The notes under the pieces were generated by a model that was not told where the DNA came from, did no database searches, and saw only the letters and a list, made by a program, of their open reading frames with translations. The position numbers were made by a program, and so were the translations under genes. Positions 14,603 to 24,440 of a stretch of 64,000 bases of DNA are shown here, one piece after another. The DNA is from Mixophyes australis (lineage: Eukaryota; Chordata; Amphibia; Anura; Limnodynastidae): positions 132,085,199-132,149,198 of the forward strand of contig JAVHZZ010000005.1 in assembly GCA_036250195.1 (NCBI GenBank), given 5' to 3'. Numbering within the stretch: the stretch's first letter is position 1; each line of letters opens with the position of its first letter.

Positions 14603-14689
14603 TATATGTAGCACAAGAGAGCGTACCCCTAAGCCACACACACTCGGCAAAGCCTTTAAAAATTATATGCGGCACAGGAGAGTAGCACT

Positions 14690-15215
14690 GGACTTATACT
14701 GCTGAATCAGTGAACATTGTAATAGCAATACCACTGGACTTATACACTGCTGAATCAGTGAACTTTGTAATAGCAGTACCACTGGACTTATACACTGCCC
14801 AATCAGTGAACTTTGTAATAGCAGTACCACTGGACTTATACACTGCTGAATCAGTGAACTTTGTAATAGCAGTACCACTGGACTTATACACTGCTGAATC
14901 AGTGAACTTTGTAATAGCAGTACCACTGGACTTATTCTGCTGAATCAGTGAACTTTGTAATATATCAGTACCACTGGTCTTATACTGCTTAATCAGTGAA
15001 CTTTGTAATAGCAGTACCACTGGACTTATACTGCTGAATCAGTGAACTTTGTAATAGCAGTACCACTGGACTTATACTGCTGAATCAGTGAACTTTGTAA
15101 TATCAGTACCACTGGACTTATACTGCTGAATCAGTGAACTTTGTAATAGCAGTACCACTGGACTTATACTGCTGAATCAGTGAACTTGGTAATATAATAT
15201 TGCAGTACCAATGGG
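14690..15215. repeat. 43-48-bp minisatellite in the 5' region of the left hAT
   Basis: About 12 units of gaatcagtgaactttgtaa with agcagtaccactggactta. Units near 14.7-14.9 kb are 48 bp and later ones 43-46 bp. The reverse complement carries the gtccagtggt motif also repeated at 16.55-16.70 kb in the right copy, so both arrays are variants of one 5'-UTR repeat. Confidence 0.9.
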
Positions 15216-15339
15216 CTTATACTGCAGGATTGGTTTTGCAAATCTTGTTATAAATTTTTTTTTTTTTTTTTAAAAAATTAATTACAACTTTTTTTAAATT
15301 TTTTAAACACTTGGGAATAATGGGGAAATAACTATGCCC

Positions 15340-15560
15340 TTAGAAGCACAGAGCACAGGACACAGCACCACTGGACTGAACAGGACACAGCACAGGACCC
15401 AGCAGCACCACTGAACTCAAAATTGACAGACCACAGCACACAGCACACAGCACACAGCACCACTGGACTGATACTGCAGAACACAACACAGCACAGCACA
15501 TAACTAAACAGCACAGCACAAAACTAAACAGCACAGCACGAGATCTACCAGGACAGAGGA
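15340..15560. repeat. CA/CAG-rich minisatellite (acagcacaggacacagcacc)
   Basis: Irregular units with cagcac and accactggact motifs. The region is homologous, in reverse, to 16545-16700 (gtccagtggtgctgtgtcct). Confidence 0.7.
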
Positions 15561-15780
15561 CCACCTAACACACCCTCCCTCTACCCTGATCAATGCCCGA
15601 GTGAAGATGGCGGCGACTAGCGGGGAATTTATAGGATCCGAGTATCGCAAAATCCGACAGCGGGATTATGACTCCGAGCCTTGGTTTCAAGTTTTCATTT
15701 GGCGCCAATACCCGGATCTGTCTCGGATCCGACTCGGATCGGAAAGGTTTGGGTGGGCTCGGATTCACAAAATCCGAGTG

Positions 15781-15800
15781 CGCTCATCTCTAGTTAAAAC
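15781..15800 (-). other. hAT 5' terminal inverted repeat plus flank (left copy)
   Basis: Reverse complement tagagatgagcgcactcgg, almost identical to 16293-16311. The flanking octamer gttaaaac would be one half of the target duplication. Confidence 0.8.
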
Positions 15801-16284
15801 CACTACATAATATGTGAATTCAGGGGAGGGCCATTATGTGGCTAAGGCTCCAAAAACCAAACATGCCCTCAATATATTGGACAAGTAGACATATGCCTTA
15901 ACATGCCCCAAAGGACTATGTATGGATTCTTGCGTATGACATTACAAAAAACAGGTGTGTAGTAGTCAGCAGATACTTGATTGGGACTGCTTGATGACAC
16001 TAATGCATGGTCACATGTATTGTTAACAAACATGAAGCTATAGTTGCAGCACAATACATAGCAAATAAGACAGTGGTTTGTGCACTTCATGCAAGTAAGA
16101 CAATCTGGGCAAAGTCAAGAAACATAAGCAGCCTAGGACCATTGGAGAAATACTTCAACATGTAGTGACACACAAACTGCAGAAATTCAAAAGGCACACC
16201 AGCTTGGCCTGTTGAATGTAAAAACAAAACATTACTTCAGCAAGAGTAGCTCACATAAAACGTTAAACAATGTACTTAGTATAT
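15801..16284. other. Unannotated DNA between the two hAT copies
   Basis: About 480 bp of ordinary AT-rich sequence. I see no gene, no repeat shared with the rest of the window and no inverted structure. Confidence 0.6.
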
Positions 16285-16304
16285 GTCTTGGTTAGAGATG
16301 AGCG
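16285..16304 (+). other. hAT target duplication and 5' terminal inverted repeat (right copy)
   Basis: Octamer gtcttggt (16285-16292), then tagagatgagcg. It pairs with gccttggt at 20783-20790 (7 of 8 identical). Confidence 0.85.
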
Positions 16305-16544
16305 GGCTCGGATTTCCGAACTCTGAGCCCACCCGAACAGTGCGGATCCGACGGGATCCAAGCACTGTTCGGAAACTTCCGGGCTCCAAACGGAGCCAAA
16401 CCGAGGCTAGTCTCGCGTCGGATCTCGCGAGACTCGGATGTCATAAATTCAGCACTAGCGGCCGCCATCTTCATTCTGGCTGCGATCACTCGTGAGAGAT
16501 GTTGCAGTTAGGGAGCTCGTGTCCTTGTTTTAATATTAGTGGTA

Positions 16545-16700
16545 CTTTTGTGCTTTGTCCAGTGCTCTGTTCTGCTGAGTCCAGTGGTGCTTTGTCCAGT
16601 GCCCTGTCCTGCTGAGTCCAGTGGTGCTGTGTCCTGTGTCCTGTGCTCTGTCCTGCTGAGTCCAGTGGTGCTGCCTGTGTCCTGTGCTCTGTCCTGCTAA
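16545..16700 (+). repeat. 5'-UTR minisatellite of the right hAT
   Basis: Four imperfect units of tctgtcctgctgagtccag with tggtgct and gtcctgtg. Homologous to the larger arrays of the left copy. Confidence 0.8.
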
Positions 16701-16890
16701 AAAATAAATTAAAAATTATACAAAAATTATACAAAAATAATTGTGAAAAAATATAAAAAAAAATATTTTAAAAATACTAGGCACTGCTGTATAACTCCAG
16801 TCCAGTGGTACTCTCCTGTGCCGCAGATAATTTGTAAAGGCTTTGCCGAGTGTGTGGGGTTTAGGGGTACGCTCTCTTGTGCTGCATATA

Positions 16891-19800
16891 ATGGAGTACA
16901 AAAATTTGGAGGATAAAGTAGGGAAAGATCAACACCCACTTCCTCCTCCTAATGCTGAAGCTGCTGCCACTAGTCATGACATAGATGATGAAATGCCATC
17001 AACGTCATCTGCCGATGCCCAATCTCCTAGTACAGGGCATGTAAAATCCAAAAACCCAAAGTTGACTAAAATTACCAAAAAAAGAAAAATAAAAACATCT
17101 GAGGAGAAACGAAAACTTGCCAATATGCCATTTACGACACGTAGTGGCAAGGAACGGCTTACGCCCTGGCCCGTGTTCAGGACTAGTGGTTCAGCTTCAC
17201 CCAAGGATCTTGGCCCTCCTCCTCCTCCTCCCCGTCTAAAAAATTTAAGAGACTTAAGCTGTCATCAATAACACAGCAAACAACTCTGCCTTCTAAACAG
17301 ATGAAATCACAAATCCCCAAGGCGAGTCCAAGGGTGTTGGTGGTTGCGAAGCCTGACCTTCCCATCCCTGTACGGGAAGAGGTGGCTCCTTCCACCATTT
17401 GCACCCACAGTCCAGTTACAAATTTGGCTAATGAAGGTGTGAATGTTGTACATCGGGAGGAGGATATTGATGTAGCTGGCGCTGAGGAGGAACTTGACGA
17501 GGAGGATGCTGATGTGGTTATCATAAATGAGCCACCAGGTGGGGAAACAGTTGTTGTCCATGTGATGAAAAAGCCCATCGTCATGCCTGGTCAGAAGACC
17601 AAATAATCCATCTCTTCTGTCTGGAGTTATTTTTATCCGAATCCGGACAACAAATGTATGGCCATATGTAGCTTATGTAAAGCTCAAATAAGCAGGGGTA
17701 AGGATCTTGGCCACCTAGGGACATCCTCACTTATACGTCATCTGAAGAACCTTCATAATTCAGTGTTTAGTTCAGGACCTGTGGCTAGGACCGTCAGCAG
17801 TCCAGGGACACCTAAATCCCTTGGTCCTGTTGGATACATACCACCAACACCCTCCTCGTCAACTTCCTCCACGATCTCCATCAGATTTAGTCCTGCAGGC
17901 CATGTCACCAGCCAGACAGAGTCCTCTTCAATACGGGATTCATCCGAGGAATCCTGCAGTGATACGCCTACTACTGCCACTGCTGCTGTTGCTGCTGGTA
18001 GTCGGTCATCTTCCCAGAGGGGAAGTCGTAAGACCGCTACGTCTTTCACCAAACAATTGACCGTCCAACAGTCATTTGCCATGAGCACAAAGTACGACAC
18101 TAGTCATCCTATGGCAAAGCGGATAACTGCGTCAATAACAGCAATGTTGGTGTTAGATGTGCGTCCGGTGTCCGCCATCAGTGGAGTGGGATTTAGACGG
18201 TTGATGGAGGTATTGTGTCCCCGGTACCAAATCCCGTCGAGATTCCACTTCACTAGGCAGGCGATACCAAAGATGTACAGAGAAGTAAGAACAAGTGTCC
18301 TCAGTGCTCTGAAAAATGCGGTTGTACCCACTGTGCACTTAACCACGGACATGTGGACAAGTGATTCAGGGCAAACTAAGGACTATATGACTGTGACAGC
18401 CCACTGGGTAGATGCATCGCCTTCTGCAGCAACAGCAGCAGCTGCATCAGTAGCAGCATCTCCACAACGGCTGCTCGTGCCAAGGCAGACAACGTTGTGT
18501 ATCACAGGCTTTAGTAAGAGGCACAACGCTGACAACCTGTTAGAAAAACTGAGGGAAATAATCTCGGAGTGGCTTACCCCACTTAGACTCTCCAGGGGAT
18601 TTGTGGTGTCAGACAACGCCAGTAACATTGTGCGGGCATTACATATGGGCAATTTCCAGCACGTCCCATGTTTTGCCTACACCATTAATTTGGTGGTGCA
18701 GCATTACCTCAAGAGTGACAGGGGTGTGCAGGAGATGCTTGCGGTGGTCCGCAAAATTGCTGGACACTTTTGGCATTCTGCCAGTGCCTACCGCAAACTC
18801 GAGCAACATCAAAAAAGTCTGAACCTGCCCTGCCATCACCTCAAACAAGAGGTTGTGACGCGCTGGAACTCCACCCTCTATATGCTGCAGAGGATGGAGG
18901 AGCAGCAAAAGGCCATTCAAGCCTACACAGCCACCTACGACATAGGAAAAGGAGTGGGGATGCGCCTGAGTCAAGCGCAGTGGAGACTGATTTCCGTGTT
19001 GTGCAAGGTTCTCCAGCCGTTTGAACTTGCCACACGAGAAGTCAGTTCCGACACTGCCAGCTTGAGTCAGGTCATTCCCCTGATCAGGCTGTTGCAGAAG
19101 CAGCTGGAGAAAGTGAGGGAGGAGCTGGTAAACCATTGCGATTTCACCAAGCATGTAGCTCTTGTGGATGAAGCCCTTCGTACGCTTTGCCAGGATCCGA
19201 GGGTGGTCACTCTTTTAAATTCAGAGGAATACATTCTGGCCACCGTGCTCGATCCTTGGTTTAAAGCGTATGTTGTGTCTCTGTTTCCGGCGGACACAAG
19301 TCTACAGAGGTGCAAAGACCTGCTGGTCAGGAAATTGTCCTCTGAAGAGGACCGTGACATGCCAAGAGCTCCACCCTCATTTTCTTCCACATCTATGGCT
19401 GCGAGGAAAAAGCTCAGTTTTCCTAAAAGACCCGCTAGCGGGGATACAGACAACATCTGGTCCGGACTGAAGGACCTGCCAACCATTGCATACATGTCTA
19501 CTGTCGCTGCATTGGATGCTGTCGCAATGGAAAAAATGGTGGAGGATTATTTTTCTGACACCATCCAAATAGTTATGTCAGACAGTCCATATTGTTACGG
19601 TCAGGAAAAAAAGACAGTTTGGAAGCCCCTGTACAAACTGGCTCTATATTACCTGAGTTGTCCCCCCTCCAGTGTGTACTCGGAAAGAGTTTTTAGTGCA
19701 GCGGGGAACCTGGTCAGTGAGCGGCAAAGGAGGTTGCTTCCGCAGAACGTTGAAAAAATGATGTTCATAAAAATGAATTCTCAATTCCTCAATGAAGTAC

Positions 19801-19946
19801 AGCACTGGCCTCCAGATACTACAGAGGGACCTGTGGTTGTGGAGTCCAGCGGGGACGAATTGATAATGTGTGAGGATGAGGAAGTACACACTGAAGGGGG
19901 AGAGGAATCAGAGGATGAGGATGAGGACGACATCTTGCCTCAGTAG
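16891..19946 (+). pseudogene. hAT (BED-finger) transposase, nearly full length, disrupted
   Basis: The start is taken at ATG 16891 (MEYKNLEDKVGKD) because the left copy begins alike. An acidic Ser/Pro-rich N-terminus leads to a BED zinc finger (SVWSYF just upstream; C-x2-C and H-x4-H at 17667-17756). An RNase H-like fold follows: TTDMWTS near 18350 and VVSDNASN near 18607 supply the acidic positions, then CFAYTINLVV near 18671, RWNSTLYML near 18859, and the C-terminal dimerisation block VYSERVFSAAGNLVSE near 19675 with an acidic tail. The role is cut-and-paste transposition in the nucleus. Damage: a frameshift in the (cct)n proline tract near 17220-17235, an in-frame TAA at 17604-17606 just before the BED domain, and Tyr where the family normally has His in the CxxH motif. 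From 17658 the frame is open for 762 codons. Confidence 0.9.
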
Positions 19947-20000
19947 AGCGTGTTTAGTTTGTACAGGGAGCGATGAATAGCTTTTTTGGTGTGGGGGCCC

Positions 20001-20065
20001 AAACAAACCAATCATTTCAGCCACAGTTGTTTGGTAGGCCCTGTCACTGAAATGATTGGTTTGTT
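20001..20065 (+). other. Conserved 3'-UTR hairpin of the hAT family (right copy)
   Basis: Arms aacaaaccaatcatttcag (20002-20020) and ctgaaatgattggtttgtt (20047-20065) are perfectly complementary over 19 bp around a 26-nt loop. It lies about 55 bp after the transposase stop and is retained in the left copy. Confidence 0.8.
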
Positions 20066-20424
20066 AAAGTGTGCATGTCCTATTTCAACAACATCAGGGT
20101 GGGTGGGAGGGCCCAAGGACAATTCCATCTTGCAACTCTTTTTTTGGCATTATGTGACCGTTCAACAGTCGTTTGCCATGAGCACAAAGTAAATCAAAAT
20201 TAAAACAAATTAAACAAATTAAACCAAAAGTATAATATAACTTATAAACACTACACTTGAAAGCTTGAGCCTTTAAATGAAAAAGTCACTCTTCATTGCA
20301 CGAAGATTTGCAACAGGGACAGTTTTTTTGTTCACAAAGTCAACAAATAATACTTCGACCCTGTCTGTCTTTTACATACTTGATGGGATCTTAATGATTA
20401 ATGCTCTGTACCATGGTTGGAGGA

Positions 20425-20500
20425 GGTATTGTGGCCCCGATACCAAATTGGGTACCGGGCCCACTCCACTACGCAGTCCAGAAAGCTACCTCGGTGCAAC
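20425..20500 (-). other. Single-copy ancestor-like segment of the satellite monomer
   Basis: Read on the minus strand: gcaccgaggtagctttctgg, then actgcgtagtggagtggg. This aligns to satellite monomer B (gcaccgaataatgtacctgg, then actgcgtagaggagtggg). Only one unit is present here. Confidence 0.75.
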
Positions 20501-20768
20501 GTTTTGGACTAAAAACAATATTGTGAGGTGTGAGGTGTTCAGAATAGACTGGAAATTAGTGGAAATGATTGTTATTGAATGTTATTGAGATTAATAATAG
20601 CGTAGGAGTGGAAAAAAAACAAAAACTGGATTTTAGTGCTTTTTATGCTTTTTTAAATATAAATCAGAACCCGAAATCAGAACCAAAACCTTTCGTCAGG
20701 TGTTTTGGCAAAACAAATCAAAACCCAAAACCTCAAGCTAATCAGAACCCAAAACCCTAAAAGTGCCC

Positions 20769-20790
20769 GGTGCACACCCTTAGCCTTGGT
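20769..20790 (+). other. hAT 3' terminal inverted repeat and target duplication
   Basis: The element ends ggtgcacaccctta at 20782; gccttggt follows. Confidence 0.8.
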
Positions 20791-21484
20791 GCACATCAAG
20801 GTGTCCCCTGCAATGTAACCTGGAAAGTGTCTTGTAAGGTTCAACACATTACTCTGTAATACTGCCTTGTGAGTTTTCCCTATAGCTTGATTTAGCTGTG
20901 TATTTTGCATCATTTGTGCCTTGAAAGTCCCCCCACCAAATTAAGTTACAAAATGTGCAAATTGCCTATTGACCACAAGCCAGAGCACCAAATGAACCTC
21001 TCAAATGTATTGTTTTTGTTACACTAAAATTTTAACCAGCACCAACACTTTACTCTTACATATTATTCAAAACACTATAGATACTTTAATTCATCTACTG
21101 CATTCCCCATGTGCACATCCTCCCAAACGTTGTGACATCTGGTGTTCCCATATTAATCTATATCAATTGTACACAAATTATTTCTTGGCAAACTTAAATA
21201 GAGTGATCTTGGAAGGGAGATTTTGCAACAGGTGCCTATAGTACAGGAGCAGTTAGAAAGGTAGCAAGTGCCCCAGAAGAGACCTAGATGGACAATGTAG
21301 TGAAGGATGTATAGGGTGTTAATCAGTGTCCAAAGCAGCAGAGAGTTACAATTGAATGAGTATCTCAAAAACATTCTACATAATAATTTGGGATAACACA
21401 TTTAAAGTAAGCAACTGAAACATTAAAAACTAATATAACAACTCCTTTCTAAGCATTACTTAGAAGTGTTGCAAGGCAGCTCAT
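20791..21484. other. Unannotated DNA
   Basis: About 690 bp of AT-rich sequence. I see no gene, terminal repeat or internal repetition. Confidence 0.5.
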
Positions 21485-21492
21485 GCAGGAAC

Positions 21493-21844
21493 CAGGGCCG
21501 GTGCTAGGGTCCATGGCGCCCTAGGCATTTTGAAAAAATCGTCACCCCCCCCACCCTCCGCCGCAAAAATCGGCGCCCTCCTCCCCCCTCCCCCCGTCTT
21601 TCCTTACCTTGTCACACCACCGCCGCCTCTCTGCTCCGTCTCCTCCCCTCCACTCACTGACACTAGTGAGTGGAGGGGAGGAGACGGAGCAGAGAGGCGG
21701 TGGTGGTGAGCAATAGCCCCTTCCCCGTGCATCTGAATGCTGTGCGGCGGCCGTGACAGGTATGGTCAGCGCACAGTTTTAAAGTAATTTACATTCTTGT
21801 GGCGCCCTCCAGAGCCCGGCGCCCTAGGCAAGTGCCCGGGCCTG
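21493..21844. mobile_element. hAT-type MITE (352 bp) with long internal hairpin
   Basis: Flanked by gcaggaac (21485-21492) and gtaggaac (21845-21852), 7 of 8 matching. Termini are cagggccggtgc and, inverted, caggcccggg; ggcgccctaggca occurs inside both ends. The centre is a hairpin with 43-bp arms (21616-21658 and 21665-21707), one mismatch and a 6-nt loop. There is no coding capacity, so it would depend on a transposase supplied in trans. Confidence 0.85.
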
Positions 21845-23204
21845 GTAGGAACCCATAATGCCTGTCTTCTTTCAGTTTCAAATATCAGATAGAAAGCCAA
21901 CAAACTTGGCCCAATTTAAAGTAACAAATTCTTTGCCTGTGTTTTTTGTACACACCTGTACTTTCAATCATTCTAATCTACAATATGTTATCTTAACTGT
22001 AACACAAGTCCACAAATTATTATTATTATTATTTATTTGTAAGGCGCCACATGGTTTCCGCAGCGCCGTACACAGTACAAACAGTAGACCATACAGGGCA
22101 AAACAGTACAGAACATTAAACATAAAATACCAATACTTCGTAAACTCCGGGCAGGCAAATACAGTAGAGACGGAGTGGAAGAACAGGTATGGAGACAGGA
22201 GGAAAGAGGGCCCTGCTCATACGAGCTTACATCCTAAGGGAGGGTGGACAGAATAAGGCACAGAAGGGAGCCAGTGAGGCAAAGGGGAGAACTGAAGAAA
22301 TGAGAGGTTAAGTGGATGGTTGGTAGGCCTTAAGAAACAGGTGAGTTTTAAGTGCCCGTTTGTAGGAGCACAGGTTGGGTGAGAGACGGATGGAGTGAGG
22401 GAGGTCGTTCCAGTGAAGGGGGGCAGCGCGGGAGAAGTCTTGGATTCTAGAGTGGGAAGAGGTGATCAGAGTGGAGGAGAGTCGGCGATCATTGGCTGAG
22501 CGCAGGGAGCGGGCAGGAGTGTGAATGGAGAGGAGGTTAGAGATTTAAGGGGCAGTAGACTGGGAGAGAGCCTTGTAAGTGGTGGTAAGGAGTTTGAAAA
22601 GGATTCTATATGGGAAGGGGAGCCAGTGTAAGGCAAGACAGAGAGGGGAGGCAGAGGAGGAGCGGTGGGAAGGGAATCTGGGTGGGGGAAAGACAATGAG
22701 TTCAGTTTTGGAGATGTTAATTTTAAGAAAGCGTGAGGACATCCAGGAGGAGATGGCTGAGAGGCAGTCAGTTACACGAGAGAGGAGGGAGGAGGAAAGA
22801 TTAGGAGAAGAGATGTATAGTTGAATATCATCAGCATATAGGTGATACTGAAGACCGAATGAGGAGATGAGAGCCCCAAGGGAGGAAGTATACAGTGAAA
22901 AGAGTAAAGGGCCAAGAACAGAACCCTGAGGGACTCCTACAGGGAGAGGATAGGGGGTGGAGGAAGAACCAGACGTGGATACAGAGAAGGAGCGTGTCAC
23001 GGGCACTAGGAGTCTTTACCCAGGGATCACCAGGTGATGAGCTTACCAGAGCAGTATAGATGGTAATATGGTATCTGGTAGCGGGGTGATCACGGAACAG
23101 GAGACAGCAGATGATAGAGATGCTCGTGAAAAGTCTATGACTAGCAGCACTGGTAATATATATGTAGTAGTACACGAGGAACTGAATGGACAAAGGAAAC
23201 GTGA

Positions 23205-23475
23205 GGGTAGTCAGTGGTCTGCGGTAGCAAGTTGTACCACTGCTATAGTGAAGAGGAATGTCCAACAGCAACGAGGAGGTGATGAGAGTCAGCGGTCTGC
23301 GTTTAGCAAGTTGTACCGCTGTCTAGGTGAAGGAATGGAATCCAGGTGAAGGTATCCGGGGAGTCAGTGGTCTGCGTTAGCAAGTTGTACCACTGCTATG
23401 TGAAAGGATACTGGAACAGGTGACTCAGGAAACAGGGATCAGTGGTCTGCCTCTAGCAAGTTGTACCACTGAATA
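23205..23475. repeat. Imperfect repeats inside the solo LTR
   Basis: Four copies of gtcagtggtctgcg followed by tagcaagttgtaccactg, 60-80 bp apart. Confidence 0.8.
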
Positions 23476-24084
23476 TATATGTGAGGAGGAGCACGGGGAG
23501 AGACTGCAATACAGAGGATACACGGGCACCCTGAACTTGATCCACAATGACATGCACAATATAGTAATGACTGAACAGCACTGCACAATAATACAAAGTC
23601 ACAGGAACTATCCGGGCAAAAGATAACACAGTCAATGATGGCAATAGTCTCAGTGGATAGTAAGCTCCAGAGGAGAACAACTCAGTCCAGCAAGATATGC
23701 AATACACCAGCACAGTCAATGAGAAGTATGCATACCGTGGTTCAGGAGCATCCTGTCAGACAGGAGTGCAGAGATACCTGAACGGCTGGAGGCCGGCAGG
23801 ATGCGAAGTCCCAGGAGGGTGAAGCGGTAATCAAGTAGGTGCAGCGCACAGGTAGGTAGACCAGCAGGGATAGCAACAAATACTCAGGAAGCAGTAGTAT
23901 GTAGACCTGGACTCCTAGAGGACCCTGAAGAGTAGAGATGGTCTAGACGAGATGAAAGCAGCGAGGCGTAGATCCGATGCAGACTGACGAGTTGACACCG
24001 GCAGGAACACTGAGAAGCACGGAGAGCGGATCAGCTGCTGCAGACACGAGTAGAACTGAGGAGTAGCAGCCAGCAGGACTCTGC

Positions 24085-24440
24085 AGGTACACGGAGGTAG
24101 CGGATAGAAATCAGCAGGTGCAGTAACGATGAAACACGGGAGAGTAGAGCTGAGCTGGAACTGTTGAGCACGGAGAGCAGCAGATAGGAATCAGCTGGTG
24201 CAGTCTCGATGAAACACAGGAGAGTTGAGGTGAGCTGAAGACTGTAGTGCACGGAGGCAGCGGATAGGAATCAGCTAACACAGTCACGATGAAACACAGG
24301 AGAGTTGAAGTGAGCTGAAGACTGTAGTGCACGGAGGCAGCGGATAGGAATCAGCTAATACAGTCACGATGAAACACAGGAGAGTTGAAGTGGTCTGGAA
24401 ACCACAGGAGAGTTGAAGTGGTCTGGAAACCACAGGAATC
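24085..24440. repeat. About 80-bp tandem repeats inside the solo LTR
   Basis: Four units containing gcggataggaatcagct and cacgatgaaacacaggag, with shorter terminal duplications of gttgaagtggtctggaaacc. Confidence 0.85.

Larger units (their letters stand above)
1..15792 (-). mobile_element. hAT transposon, left copy: broken, satellite-expanded, 3' end outside window
   Basis: The 5' terminal inverted repeat reads out at 15781-15792 (reverse complement tagagatgagcg), followed by flank gttaaaac (15793-15800), the expected site of an 8-bp target duplication. Going leftwards come the 5' GC-rich region, two minisatellites, an N-terminal transposase remnant, a C-terminal remnant, the conserved 3'-UTR hairpin, and a segment (12815-12880) homologous to 20425-20480 of the right-hand copy. 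The satellite starts there. The matching 3' terminus is not visible, so I infer that it lies beyond position 1 and that the element exceeds 15.8 kb. The transposase core is missing, so the copy is non-autonomous. Confidence 0.75.
16293..20782 (+). mobile_element. hAT transposon, right copy, structurally complete (4490 bp)
   Basis: Bounded by tagagatgagcg and, inverted at the other end, taagggtgtgca: imperfect termini of hAT type. An 8-bp duplication (gtcttggt / gccttggt) flanks it. The order is a GC-rich 5' end, the gtccagtggt minisatellite, a transposase reading frame, the 3'-UTR hairpin, the single satellite-like segment at 20425-20500, and a 3' end rich in aaaacc and agaaccc. It is head-to-head with the left copy. 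Terminal structure is intact, but the transposase is damaged, so this copy is probably immobile by itself. Confidence 0.9.

Noticed and set aside
17753..19889. Minus-strand and alternate-frame open frames across the hAT transposase
   Set aside because: They are shadows of the plus-strand gene, which alone carries transposase motifs.
12776..20782. A single giant foldback transposon spanning both hAT copies
   Set aside because: The 5' termini face each other with independent flanking octamers and 500 bp of unrelated DNA, so two insertions explain it better.
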